Assembly: GCF_048544455.1 (NCBI RefSeq)
Contig: NC_133534.1
Coordinates: 223,600,292 to 223,664,291, forward strand
Reading direction: 5' to 3'
Source: Silene latifolia
Taxonomy: Eukaryota; Streptophyta; Magnoliopsida; Caryophyllales; Caryophyllaceae
DNA length: 64,000 bases
Position 1 is the stretch's first letter, and each line of letters starts with the position of its first letter. Positions 12,208-23,995 of the stretch are shown one piece after another. Both the position numbers and the translations under genes were made by a program. Below the pieces are notes generated by a model. It saw only the letters and a list, made by a program, of their open reading frames with translations. It made no database searches and was not told the DNA's origin.

Positions 12208-12826
12208 CCAAATAAGCTCATGATTTTTTTCAAAGTGTCCTGATGAATCGAAATGCGTATATGTCAAAAGTCTTTTGGCTTAAAATGATGTCGATGTTCG
12301 AGTCTATGAAAAACTAGTAGGTTGAACTTATGATCTTTTTTTGCTTTTGAACTTTTTTATGGTTGTCATGTGGAACAATGTTTCGTGTTTTGGACAAGAA
12401 GTAATATTTTGTGTTGCTGAATAAAGCTATCTCGAAAAAAAATTGTATTAAAAAAAATATGTTTACTTGAAAAAGGTTGCATAACAAAATAAATATTGAA
12501 TAAGATAAAAGAAAAAAAAGTAACAAAAAAAAGGGTAGAAAAAAAATGGACTGGAAATAATAGTTGGGAAGTCGTAACAAAAAAAACGTATGAAAAATAT
12601 TGTTTAGAAAAAAAAATCGTAATATTAGAATGATTCATTTCTTAAACAACCACAAAGGGAATAAGGGGATAAACCATTCCCTTACAAGATCATAACCAAA
12701 CAACAAGTTTAATTCAAGGTAATTCTATACCTTACCCCTTATTTCCCTTTCTTGATCTCATTCTCTTTCCCTTTCCCATACCAAACGCCCCTTAGTATAT
12801 AAGGGGATTAAGTTAAGTTTAATTAA

Positions 12827-13297
12827 GGTGTTATTTGGCCTAGCTTTAGAAGTGCTTTTGTAAATGAAAAAGTAGAAGTTAGGCCAAATACTATTTTTTA
12901 GGGAGTGTAAAACTACTTTTGAAAGGCCATAAACTACCCATTAGGCCAGTAGAAGTAACAAATTGGTGCTTCTACTTCTAATTTTTCTTTGTATTCGTAA
13001 GATTTTAGCACATGCAAAAAATAATATTTGGGTATCTATACAAAATATTTCCAAATTTCGTCAATATAAATATCATTCAAATGATAATATTTGGGGTACA
13101 TTTGATTTTTAAAAGAAAAACCAAAAATTGCTCACTAATTGGCCAAACATATCAAACAATGAAAACAATTTTTTTAAAAATTTGGCCAGACCCCGATAAA
13201 TTTTCTAAGTAGTAGTTTATGAAGAAATCCTTTTAAAAAAAATTTGGCCAAACAAAAAATTGCTCACTTTTTTATAAAAGCAAGGCCAAACACCCCC
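12827..13297. mobile_element. Tourist-like MITE, 471 bp
   Basis: The ends are GGTGTTATTTGGCC and GGCCAAACACCCCC, flanked by TAA on both sides (12824-12826, 13298-13300). It sits in the right half of the hAT-like host MITE, next to the 5' end of the Helitron. No significant coding frame. Confidence 0.65.
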
Positions 13298-14601
13298 TAA
13301 ACTAAGTTAAGTTAAGTAATTTAAGGTTATTTAAGTCAATTAAGTTAATTAAGTTAATTAAGTTTTAAGTTAAGTCAAATTTAATTATGTTGACTTAAGT
13401 TAATCATGTTTGATTAAGTTCATTTCACGTCAGGTCTATTAAGCTCTCGGTAGTCGATTCGGTTCAGACGGGTTCAGTCCAAATGAACACGGCTGTAGTT
13501 GTTATCCTTCCATATATGTCCATTGCATGCTACGTTTGGAATGTTGTTCTTCTTTTACCGTCTCCTCTTCTTTTATTTACGTATGGCATGTGATGTTCTG
13601 TCTTGAGAAGTTGGTTTTACATAATGTTTTGGTTTTTGTATTCTGATTGTCCTACTCATGTTCTTGGATTGTGTATTGTTAATGTGCACTTTATTTTCAC
13701 ATGCTTTAATTGTGTGAAAAGAAATAGGAAAGAGAAAAATTTATGCATGCTTAAGTTGTGACCAATGCTGGGTAATTGTGTCTCTGCTGATTTTATTTGT
13801 TTGTCTCTCAGATAAAACCACTTTCCGTAAGATATGGCCTTGGCATACCCAACCACGATGCCGAGGGGCGTGTGGTGACTGCAGAGTTTGACTCTTTTTA
13901 TTTACTGTGTGTATATGTTCCTAATTCTGGGGATGGACTAAGGAGACTGGTAATTGATTGCTTCTAATCTTCACTACCCTGGTATTCTTTAGATTAAGGA
14001 GTTTGTCATCAAAATATATATTCATTCAGAACTTCTGAGAAGTGCTCTTTTGTTTTAGTCGTACAGAACTACAGAATGGGACCCATCTCTCAGCCATTAC
14101 ATTAAGGTAAGAATTTATCCTTTATTAAACTTTAAATTTCGCTGCTGGTTGGTAAATGTTTGTTGTACTCCTGACACTTTTTAAATGCTAGCGCATCACG
14201 TTTTACCACTGATTGGTTTTCTGTGTGTTGATAATATATTCTTCAGGGTCTAGCCGGTCTACGGATGAATTATACGCATGAATTTCATGATTATAAATTG
14301 ATAATATTATATTAGAGGCTAATGGCTAAGAAATTTATGTAGCTCTTTTGCTTTTGGGATTAAAGCTATTACGATGTTGTATCATGCTTTTATAAGTTGT
14401 TTCGTTATCTCAACATTATCTAAATAGTATTTCCTTTAAAATTTCCATATTCACTTGATCAAACATGTGTATTTTTTGGCATAAGCTTTTTATAAGTTTG
14501 CTGCACATTCTACTTCTGTTTACTTCAAGGTATCACATCAGCTGTATTAATTTCTGCAACTTCCATCTTTTCATATCTCAATAATTGATTAGTCATGCAG
14601 A

Positions 14602-14710
14602 CTATAAGGCTCTACATGGGCAATTGGAAACCCTAAGGTGGAGTTTAAGGTGTTTAAGCATGGTGATATACCCACTGATCACTGTATTGTTCTGGACCTC
14701 TCACATATGG
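14602..14710 (+). pseudogene. Orphan exon-like segment inside an ARP intron
   Basis: Bounded by cag (14598-14600 region) and a gt donor. It reads LYMGNWKP, then after a one-base shift VEFKVFKHGDIPTDHCIVLD and LSHM. It does not belong to the AP endonuclease. I cannot name the parent gene. Confidence 0.3.
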
Positions 14711-16793
14711 TGTCCGTTTTTTTTCCTTTTAATATGGAATAGTTACCCACCTGTTTTAGATGAGTGGATGCTCATTTTTTGTGTAGTAGTATTCATCATT
14801 TTCTTGTTGCTTAGTAGTTTCATTACCTTCATATGTTACTTTCTTATCTGCCCCTTACGGATCACTGGCTGGTATCACGTGGAGTAGTAGGACCTCAGGG
14901 GCCATTTAGTATTGCAATGGTATTTTGTTGGAAGGGAAAGTAGGTGGATTGGAGAGCTGGTTTTTGCTTATAGGCCTCTCTCCAAAGATGTTTTCATAGT
15001 TACAGCTTTATGTTGCTCTATCAGTTTGCATTAGATCCTCATTTCATTTTGGGACTTTGGCTTTGTTCTTTTCATGCTTTAGATTTGCTTGTCTGCTCTG
15101 ACACTGTATATATGTGGTGGAGATGTTAGATCTAAATTATCTACAGGGTGTCTACCAAAGTTATTGATTGGCGTTCGTATTATGCAGGAACTAGAAAAGT
15201 CAAAACTGTAATATTATTGGTGGTGATACGAATTGTGCACATCAAGAGATCGACATTTACAACCCTGCGGTAAGTTTGTAGCAAAATTTGGTACAATCCA
15301 CTTGTTTAATATGAGTAGCTAATACCTATTTGTTATGGTCCGGATTTTGTGCGGATCATCACACTATGCCAGTTGGTTTTAAATTGTTTATCTTTAGAAG
15401 TTTTGGCTTATTTTCATTTGTGATTATTTTAACAGTTTGCCATTAAACATAATACTATGAAACAGGATAAATGGTCCTCTTTTTTCGTGAAGTAGTGGAA
15501 AACCATCTAGGCTTTGTGAAGAGTCAATAAAAAATATTTTCCTTACAATTTCAGTGAAAAGGTTGTCTAGATTCAACCATTCCATATCACCTTGGAGCGA
15601 AAGCCTTTGTTGAGGCAACAGGGTAAATATGATGAATCATGGTGGTAAACGGCAAAAATATGTGGATTAAATAGAGTTGAAACTTATAAAATTATTTTGG
15701 ATTATACTAAGACAAGTCAAATGCTCCAACTTACATCATTTAGCTTTTTATCCTTCAACATTAGTCATCCTGGTACTATATTGCTTTAATTCAATTCTAT
15801 AGTTATAACACTGAAAGGAAGTCGCTTGGCTAAAAACACGACAGCATTACCTTTTTGTACATGTCCCCTTTCTCCATCTTGTTGAGAGTAGCACCTCTTC
15901 CACAATTTAAATAGTTGATTATTTGGTTTTAAATACTTAGGGAAACAAAAGAAGTGCTGGATTCACAATTGAGGAAAGGGAATCATTTGAGAACAACTTT
16001 CTATCAAAAGGATTTGTGGATACGTTTAGAAAGCAGCATCCAGATGTTGTTGGCTATACTTACTGGGGCTACCGACATGGTGGACGTAAAACTAATAGAG
16101 GTATTGATCTTATTTGCTCAATGGATAATCAGTGCATCTATGGATTGAACTATTGAAGTGGTCATATTGGTCTATGCGGTCATTTACTTGGAAGTGTGTA
16201 GGGCCTCGATGCTTTGTAGCGTGCAGCGGCCTCTTAACTATGTTCTGCGTTTTTGAAATTTAAGCAGAGTTGTAGTTTATCATATGTTCCTTTTCTGTGT
16301 CTGCATTCAATTTTGTGAAGAAGGAAAACAAAATAAGAAGAGAGACTACTAACATGGTGGAAGCAATTAGTCTTTTGAGAGACTGTTACATTAATATAAT
16401 GCGACTCCAGCCCATAAAAATAGGAAGCCTACCCATATACCCATTAACCAAAAAATAAAATCAAGGATAATCTTAGGAGTCTTCTCACAAGACCTGTAAA
16501 AAGTTGACTTATTATATTGTAATGATGAAATAATAAAATTTAATGTGATGCAATGTTTTTCTTAACGTACATTACTAGGGTTCTAGTTTTTGCATATGCC
16601 AATTACATGTTCTTGCTAGCTTCAAACCTCGTTCTTGTATTTTTATTTGCTCATCCATATTTGAATCACAGGATGGAGACTTGACTATTTCCTAGTTTCG
16701 GAATCACTTGCGGACAGAGTTCACGACTCTTACATCCTCCCTGATGTCCTTGGTAGTGATCATTGTCCCATCGGCCTTGTACTAAAGCAGTAG

Positions 16794-17499
16794 CCTACAG
16801 ACACGTTCTGATCATCTGGATTCGCGCGTTCTCTCCAAAGATGCCGGTTTTGTTTGCTTTTGTAGTATTTAAGACATTTTCTTCAACAACCTCACTTTGG
16901 GACATTTGGTGTGGAGGGAGCCGCATGCCTAATTTTGATGCTGATGTGTTTCGAACCACGTCATGTCACCCTTAATGACTTTTCTAGTTAAGTTGGTTGA
17001 CCTGTGCCATTTTGGGACATTGTAGAGGTGGCAAGATGGTACAAAGAAATGTCTTAAAAGAGGCAAGACAATCATCTATATGCGTTGCCTAGTTCAAATT
17101 TGCGCAAAGCAGATTTTTCTACTTGTTTTGATGTATAGAATATCATTAACACTAGTGTAATTTATCTTGAAATTGCCTTTTGTCTGTCCTTTATCTCGGC
17201 GCACCGTGTTAAATTCATTCGGGCTCTTATAGTCTTATCGATAGAAAGGGTGTGACTTTTTGTTTGGTCCAAAGTCCAAACCAAAAAATTGGAGACTGTG
17301 TTGGTTAAAACTGGAAAGCGGTAGTAGTTAAAGAAAAGTAGTCGCAAATGGTGGGTAAGCAGATAGTCCATGTCCCCATATCCAACGTGCATTTGTTTTG
17401 ATTCCTAGAGGCATACAAAGTTGAACTAAAATACAAATTATGTTCATGTTAATTCCTACAGTGTATATATCTAAAACCCTCTAAATGTGTGAACTTGGG
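16794..17499. other. 3' flank of the ARP pseudogene
   Basis: AT-rich 3' UTR and intergenic sequence. The 5' end of the gene-capturing Helitron that terminates at 24373 should lie here or a little downstream, but I could not fix it. Confidence 0.3.
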
Positions 17500-17897
17500 T
17501 AAATGTTGAACAGTAGAGCAGTGTTCCACCCTTTCCTCACGTGATGAACAGCCTTTCACGCTTTACCTCCCTCTTTCTTCTTTGTTTTTTGCATCTGTTT
17601 ACTCCTCTTTCTTCTTTGTTTTTTTCACTGCTCTTTGCTCTTCCATTTCTTTTCTTTCTTCCTTCCCTGCTTCTTCCTTCAATATCTCCTCATAACTTGA
17701 TGGCTTAATTTAATTTTTATTCTGCTATCTATGATCCATTCCCTTTCATTCTCCATCATGTGTTTAAAATTTGATTGTTGATGCTCCATTATATCCATCA
17801 AGACGAGTCTCTTCTGAGTTGCCGGCCATTCGGATTATTCACTACTCGGAGATGATTTCTGGGGTCTTTCTATGTAAGCACATTGCATCGCTTTATT

Positions 17898-18055
17898 TGA
17901 GTTGATTTTTGGGTTTTTGGGGTTGACGGATCCCAATTTAAGGGTTTTAGAGTTGATTTTTGGGTTTTTGGGGTTGACGGATCCCAATTTTAGGGTTTTA
18001 TAGGTGATTTATTCAGTTTTATAGTTGATTTTTGGGTTTTTGGGATTGACTGATA
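17898..18055. repeat. Three-copy tandem repeat, about 52-bp period then degenerate
   Basis: The unit gttgatttttgggtttttgg plus ggttgacggatcccaatt is present at about 17900, 17951 and (partly changed) 18022. The first two copies are nearly identical. It lies upstream of the E2 fragment and may be 5' UTR or intron sequence of the captured gene. Confidence 0.75.
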
Positions 18056-19037
18056 CCATCTCTTAGCTTATTGTTAGTGTATAACAACCATTGATTGCTT
18101 TAATTGAACTCATGCTCCGGTTTTGATTTCCTATTTTAGTGCGTTGTTCATTTGGTGCGTTTTGAAACGACGGATTTAACTTATACGGAGTAAAGTTATA
18201 AGTAGATGATATCATTCTGAAATTTGTTTTGTTGATCTGATTGAATTTATGTTTTTATACCATGAAATTAATCACAAGGAACTGTAACTGTTGTAGGGTT
18301 TAAGCACTGTGTGATTCTAATCTGATGTCTTCTTCATCGAGCAAGAGAAGAGAGTTAGATGTTATGAAATTATAAGTAGATTTTTTTTTTAATGTTCTAT
18401 TCATGGCTGCCTATATCTTGTGTATATTTCTCACATGATTCCATTTGGGTTGCCATTAATTAAAAAAAAAAATTCTTTTTTGTTTTCATTTGGAATGGGG
18501 GTGAAAGATTCAATCTTTTTCAGCTTCGGAATGTAGTCGAATAAAGGAAATAGTTCAGTAAACTCTGTATGATTCCGAAATTACAAAATTGGAGAGTGTT
18601 GTCGCAAATTATGATTGCAGTTTTCATCATGGGTCATCCCGGAAAAGCCTATCTATGTTTTTAACATAGGGTTAAAGGTTGAGTGCATACCGTCTTCCCC
18701 ACCTGTGGCCAAGCGCCATTCACTCATGGAGTCACTTGGGTAATGATGTTGTTCGGAAAGAGATTCTTTTTCATTGCAGGGTGTGAAACGTATTCGTTAA
18801 CTAATGAACTATTGCTTCTGCTTTCTCTTTTGGTGTTTTCATTTGAATCTAACCATTTCGTTCACGGGTTTGAAGTGTTAATGTTAGCATCTTAGTTACT
18901 GAATTTTTCCTGTCAAATTGTTGTTTATTTCATAGAGGCACAATTTAGCAAGTTTCCTTTCAAAAGTTGTGCCTTTTGATGTGATGGAAAATGATTGCTC
19001 TGATGATAACACTACTTTAATGCATGGTTCATGAAGG

Positions 19038-19682
19038 ATGATGAGCAATTTCGCTGTGGAGCTTAAAGATGATAGAATTGATGAATTCACTGTGGTTTTT
19101 CATGGACCAAAGGAGAGTAAGTGAATGCTCTCTTCTCTTTTTTGTTTGTCGCCCCACATTCCTTTGTCAAACTTTTTTTTTATCTCGGCCAATCAACATG
19201 ACACATCATTTGTCCATATCCAAAGATGGGGAAACCAGATGACAACTTTGTTCAGTTAAGACTTACCCGTTGTTTGGATGAAGGGAAAAGGATGGGGACA
19301 ATTTCTATGTTCGGTTAGCAAGTCAAGTAGTTGAGATATGGATCAGAGGGATCAATTTCCCTGCCTCCAAGCGATATCAAAATCCCTCTTGACCTAGAAA
19401 AATTTGGAAGGAATACATCCTTGTTTCATCCCCTCCACCATCCCTTGTTTCCTCCATTCTCCTCCGCCTTATATCCAAATTCCAAACAAGGCTCTTGGAG
19501 AACAATTGAATGGTAACGGTCTTTTGTATTTGGAAATTATTACATTTGTCGATTTTGTGGTGGCAGGCCTTTACGAGGGTGGAGTCTGGAAACTACATGT
19601 TCGGCTTTCAGATGCATATCCTTTCAAACCTCCTTAAATTACATTCATGAACAGAATTTTCCACCCAAATATTGATGAGCAG
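19038..19682 (+). pseudogene. E2 ubiquitin-conjugating enzyme fragment (UBC4/5/6-like)
   Basis: Two exon pieces: 19038-19116 (MMSNFAVELKDDRIDEF to VVFHGPKE) and 19567-19682 (LYEGGVWKLHVRLSDAYPF, then FMNRIFHPNID). They match the N-terminal half of the E2 UBC fold, including the HPN motif. The catalytic Cys lies beyond the captured part. An in-frame TAA follows the KPP codons in exon 2, and a TGA follows DEQ. E2 enzymes take ubiquitin from E1 and pass it to E3-bound substrates; this copy cannot. Normal splice borders remain (gag a|gtaag and gcag|gc). Confidence 0.75.
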
Positions 19683-20299
19683 TGAGTCTCCGATACATCT
19701 TATGAGCTAATTTTAAATTGCTACTTAGAAAGCACTCGGAGGCGACCATTGTGCATTCTCTTAAACTTCAGCTCAGGTTCCATATGCTCATGGTTATGGT
19801 TCCTTTGGTGTATTTATTTTACTTTGCTGCTTTTACGATTTTCATTACATGTTTTAGTGCTACCTCCCTCTTTCTTATTTGTTTCTTGCATTTGTTTTAC
19901 TTCGAGGTGGGAGGTTCGTTCTCTGCATTTTGGGTTTAGTTGTTGGTGTTCGAATAAAACCACCTTAAATTGAAAAAAAACAAGTTAATCATACCTGAGG
20001 AACCAAAAAAAAATTGATGGTTCTGGAGGCTTAATTGATTAAAATTGGGTAAATAGACATTCTTCAGGAAAGTGACTGTCATATCATTAGCAGAATAAAC
20101 ACGGCTTGGCATACCTGTAGCACTACTTTGTTTATGGTTTATTTTAGTGCTGTGAAATTAGAGTTTTGACTAAGGTTATATTATGTCCATCACTACAGCA
20201 TGACTGATCCTACAACAATGGCGTCGTTCTAGCGACATATGATGGTGAAGTTTGATTTTAATGAGTAAATTTACTGTGTTCAATGGTTCAAAATAGGCG

Positions 20300-20668
20300 G
20301 TGTTCCATTTATTTTGAGGCTAAGTGGTCTTTCCTAAGTTTGTGCTAATCTTTGGAGCAGGGAGATGCGGCTGGGGGGTAGTTCACATAATTAGGGTAAT
20401 GACCCTTTCTCAATTTACTATCTTCTTGATTCTTAAATCATCTTTCATGCTGTTTTATTGCCTTTTTTTACATTATTATAACAAAACTGAAGGCTCGATT
20501 CAGTTTGAACTTCACTGTGCTACACCGTTTTACAATTTTTGTTGTTCCATTTATTGACGCTAAGTGGTCTTTGCTAGGGTTGTGCTAATATTTGGAGGAG
20601 GGAAGTGCAGCTGGGAGATGGTTCACATAATTAGGGTAATGACCCTTTCTCAATTAACTATTTTCTTG
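20300..20668. repeat. Direct duplication of about 130 bp
   Basis: The segment at 20300-20428 (gttccatttatt, ctaagtggtcttt, gtgctaat.tttggag, cataattagggtaatgaccc) recurs at 20540-20668 with about 10-15% differences. The copies are about 240 bp apart. No coding frame is kept across them. Confidence 0.75.
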
Positions 20669-22395
20669 CTCTTTGCCATTCATTTGATTGTTTAGCTCAT
20701 TGGCGGTTGTTTGATTTACATATTAGTTTATGTGAACGACGATGCGGTGTGGCGGCTCAAATGACGACGGTTAGTAAACTTGCCTTTTTAATTAGTGCGT
20801 AATAAACGGATTCAAGAAAGGCATAGCAAATTAATTAACCAAATGCTATTCAAGAAAGGCATAACAAACTAACAACCAGCTACTAATGAGTCTTAACAAA
20901 CGGTTCCTAACCAACGTAATACGTTGTTCTAACTGTACGTGTTGATTCTTGGTATCATGAGAAAGGTATGCATTTGAAACTCACGGCCAAATATGAAAAG
21001 AAAATAGACGGGTTGGGCCAGCCAGCGCAAGACGAATGAATGCTATCAAACTTGGATGTCTTAAAAAAGTGGTCTATATTTAGACGGGTTTAGCGTAAAA
21101 TGAGGTAACTTTACACAGTTAAATTGTTTTTACCTAAAATTTAGAGGCGGTGACTTAAAAGAGTGGACTATATATTTCATCCTGAAGATGATGTCAGAAT
21201 TGATGACGTTAGATCTTATAAGATAGATACTCCATAATTGTTTTGCCTACTCTTAAGTGAATTAAGATAAAACCAAATCGCTTTGCTGAACTGAAATAAG
21301 ATAAACCAAAATGAATTAAGATAGACAGAATGAATTGCATTAAACAACAAATAAACAAAATATGTATTCTTATTCTAATCAACATAAACATTCTTGTCTG
21401 TAGATTTCAGAAGCTGAATTGTTCTAAGCTAAGAAGTGAATCACTTTGGAGGTGCTTGATTGTTGACTCTAAACCTCACATCTGAATATGATCCAAAGCT
21501 TGTTATCACAAACTAATCAGTTCATTTATTGTCCAGTATTTGGTTAGGGCAACATGAATTCGAGCTCCAAGGAATAGATGGTTAAAAGATTGCAACGTCA
21601 CTTTGCTTCACAGGTGTGCCACCTCTTTCCATTTCCCATATTTTTGAACTGACTCACAAAACGACCTGAAGTTCATCTAATTATGAAGTAACTTGATCGA
21701 AAATGAACACTCTGACTCTAATACATGTCTTAGGTTTATACAAATTGCGTCTTTGTATCAAGTTTCTATGTCAAAGATGCAAGCATGCTGGTTATAAGTT
21801 TGTCAAGGCTGAGTTGGTGTTTGGTATTGTTAACGGTAAAACCATGCAATACCAGCCACCGTATGGATATTTACAAGACACGCTTTAGCGTGAAAAAAAC
21901 TCAATTACTGCTATTTAATTTGTATAGTGATATTTAAATTGTATAGATGTTTCTTGACATGAATACAGAAATATTGTGAGGCAAAGGGTCAAGACGATGA
22001 TCTTGCGAATCTTAAACCACAGGTCCACAATATAAGGGCAGTAAGTCGGATAATTAAGTGAATACTATTATTGAAGCATATAACCATATAAGTCTTTAGA
22101 GGATAAAGTTCTTATCTTATAGAGCAGGTCATAGAAGGTGTCTAGGGAATTCATCCTATATGATTTTGGTCAATGATGTCCTTCTTTGCTGCCGTGAGTA
22201 ACAGTTTCTAAACCGAATTGTTGTTTTCATGATATTGTACCTTGATAAGTGGTGATGGTTTGTTAGTTTTAATGATTTATGATATAATAGTGGTCCGGTA
22301 GTGATAAAATATGGCCGCTTTTACTCGCAATCCTTGCTATATAGCAGAAAGAAAAGAGATACTGATTGCTTATCTGCTGTAACATGCATGATTAA

Positions 22396-23757
22396 GGTCA
22401 TTACTTGAGCGCCACTGCACAAATGTGGTCTAGCACTCACAATGAGACACTCAGGGCAAAGAGCCAAAGATGACCATATTAGTATCTGCTCTAAAGCAGT
22501 GTCACGATGCAATGGTAACGGGATACCTTTCGGCGTTTCTGCATAAGCTATTTGATAGATTTGAAGCTGTGCAACCTGTGTGGGCACCCGATTACACTAT
22601 CCACAAGCTATACATTGTTCTGGATTTTTGAAATTTGCAAATTATTTGGCTTCACCATTTCTTAAGTTAGCGGTTACTTTGCGTTTGCGGGTGCCTTCGA
22701 GGCACTGTAATAATGCTGTTTTTCTTCCCATTTTATGGAGGTCTAACTGTTTGTCTCAATTGATAGATAATGGCAGGACTTTTAGGCCAGTATAACCGTG
22801 CTGGAAGCGCTGAACCTCTAAAGATGGTGACACTGATGGCTGATTACTTTTACAAGCGTGTACAGAATGTGGTTATGACTTATGAGGTACACCCTCGAAC
22901 AACATTGGTTGTCTTTAAATGAAGAAACCGGTGGGATGAATGATCTCCTATATCACTTGTTTCGTATCTGCTCAGTCAATTGCCTAACTAAATATCTTTA
23001 AATGCGAAACATGAAACATTCAGGGCCAAATATCTTTAAGTTGCTGTATTGAACTGCTACTGTTGATTGTATACAAAATTATCAAAAGCACCTGCTGATG
23101 GCTCATCTCTTCGACAAACCATGTTTTTGAGGATTACTTGCATTGAAGGTACTCAACATCCTTCCTACACAACTTTTCTTCGGTATTTTGTATAAGATTG
23201 AGAAAAACTGTTGTTGGGCCTCACATTTCGATGGTAAAAGCTTTCATGCAAACACACCTTCCGATGGTCAATGGTGCTCAAATGCGATATGGCGTAACCG
23301 GGAATGAGCTGTATAAGGTCAATGGTATATTGTTGTTGGCACATCTTGCCCTGTGTTAAGAGTATAATGATCTGCTTCCAACAAGGGGGAGTAAGATATG
23401 TTCATTTACTTGGCCGAGTTCTTTAATTAATTGAGCAGGAAATTGGGACATTTTTCTTGGATGCTGTAAACTCAACACTCAGCTTCGCAACCGGTGGGAG
23501 TTCAGTGTCTGAATTCTGGTACTCCCTCGATAACTAAAAATAGTTACTACTACCCAAATGTTTTGCACTTATATCGTGTAGTCAGGTCATTTTAGTGTAT
23601 TATTTAACCAATAAGGGTTGGTCAGATCAGGTCCGCCATTTGTCGGCGAGTTTTAGAATGGCCAGGTCGGAATCAATAATATTAAGAATCAATGTGGTTC
23701 CTCAACAGGGCTGATCCGAAGAGGTTAGGTGACAGGCTACACACTGAGAATGAAGAA
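22396..23757 (+). pseudogene. DUF1680 / GH127-type glycosidase fragment
   Basis: Recognised in pieces, in order: GHYLSATAQMWSSTHNETL; then after a frameshift GYLSAF and FDRFEAVQPVWAPDYTIHK (to about 22620); GLLGQYNRAGSAEPLKMV to YFYKRVQNVV (22775-22887); SLNEETGGMNDLLYHLF (shifted, to about 22966); MAHLFDKPCF (about 23100); FHANTHLPMVNGAQMRYGVTG (about 23240-23318); FFLDAVNS and FATGGSSVSEFW (23440-23520); ADPKRLGDRLHTENEE (23709-23757). This order matches plant DUF1680 proteins, a family related to GH127 beta-L-arabinofuranosidases. Several frameshifts make it non-functional, and neither the N-terminus nor the C-terminal half is present. Introns are retained, so capture was from genomic DNA. 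Confidence 0.7.
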
Positions 23758-23836
23758 ATCGACTGGTGGCTATGGCATCTAAGGGGAGCACAGAAATCGA
23801 CTTTAGATTGGATTACCTCAACTCCAGCCGTCTACA

Positions 23837-23995
23837 ATGTCTCATTACGTGGCCTTAGCCTTAGTAAATGCTGTATCTGGTGTCACCCATGATGGCATGT
23901 CTTCCGTTATTAGGAGGCATATGGAGCTTGAGAAACTTGATATAACTGAGTTTCTGTTTAGTTTGCAGCGAAGTCATTATTCTAGCAAAGTTTGA
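23837..23995 (+). other. Short open frame of 52 codons, unknown
   Basis: ATG at 23837 runs to TGA at 23993-23995 and reads MSHYVALALVNAVSG, then SSVIRRHMELEKLDITEF and SHYSSKV. It may be the C-terminal exon of a third captured gene. I do not recognise it, and at this length chance is possible. Confidence 0.25.

Larger units (their letters stand above)
10864..12791. mobile_element. PIF/Harbinger-type foldback element with two protein-fragment copies
   Basis: The outer ends are GGGGGGCGTTTGG and CCAAACGCCCC with TTA on both sides (10861-10863, 12792-12794). Inside, 10996-11842 and 11963-12791 are long inverted copies around a loop of about 120 bp. A second candidate left end with TAA lies at 10993-10996, so a small MITE (10864-10990) may be stacked beside the foldback. 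Each arm carries the same coding fragment. Confidence 0.7.
9370..12807 (-). mobile_element. Complete Helitron on the minus strand
   Basis: Read on the minus strand, the 5' end is TCCCCTTATATACTAA (12807 downward), preceded by A. The 3' end is a GC-rich hairpin region (9381-9408) followed by CTAG (9373-9370) and then T. Plus-strand flanks are A (9369) and T (12808), the Helitron AT target. The foldback/PIF block and a Stowaway MITE are nested inside. A short stretch at 9899-10056 looks like the start of a captured host exon (Ser/Thr-rich frame ending at a GT donor). Confidence 0.75.
9300..13494. mobile_element. hAT-like MITE host (about 0.3 kb) opened by nested insertions
   Basis: The left end GGCCCCGTTCTTTTGGA and the inverted right end (tccaaatgaacacggct, to 13494) are imperfect TIRs. 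Both flanks are made of the same 'ttaagttaa' word series. The Helitron 9370-12807 and the MITE 12827-13297 account for the gap. No clear 8-bp duplication was found, so the hAT label is tentative. Confidence 0.5.
5741..16793 (+). pseudogene. ARP: AP endonuclease (ARP-type, SAP + ExoIII-like) pseudogene, 11 exons
   Basis: The family incises DNA 5' of abasic sites in base-excision repair; the plant ARP form carries an N-terminal SAP domain. Exons read: 5741-5812, 5917-6005 and 7156-7235 (SAP: SMTVQQLRNALR then GRKQELVSALK), 7347-7528 (Lys-rich linker), about 7711-8041 (SWNVNGLRALL, LCLQETKLQ), 9014-9119, 13812-13949 ([17 protein letters not shown]), 14059-14106, 15188-15270, 15941-16100 ([16 protein letters not shown]), 16672-16793 ([23 protein letters not shown]). 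Breaks: exon 9014-9119 has lost bases after the KDVE codons and shifts frame, and its FENSFWTC to SR part survives only in another frame. Exon 15188-15270 is 83 bp where the flanking phases need a multiple of three; it hits TAA after seven codons, and the catalytic GDTNCAH box lies out of frame. The exon at about 7711 ends at a GC donor (AG|GCAAGT). Assembly indels are the alternative, but two independent breaks favour a pseudogene. Confidence 0.75.

Noticed and set aside
17898-18055. CRISPR-like array
   Set aside because: Plant nuclear DNA, three head-to-tail copies with no constant-length unique spacers; an ordinary tandem repeat.
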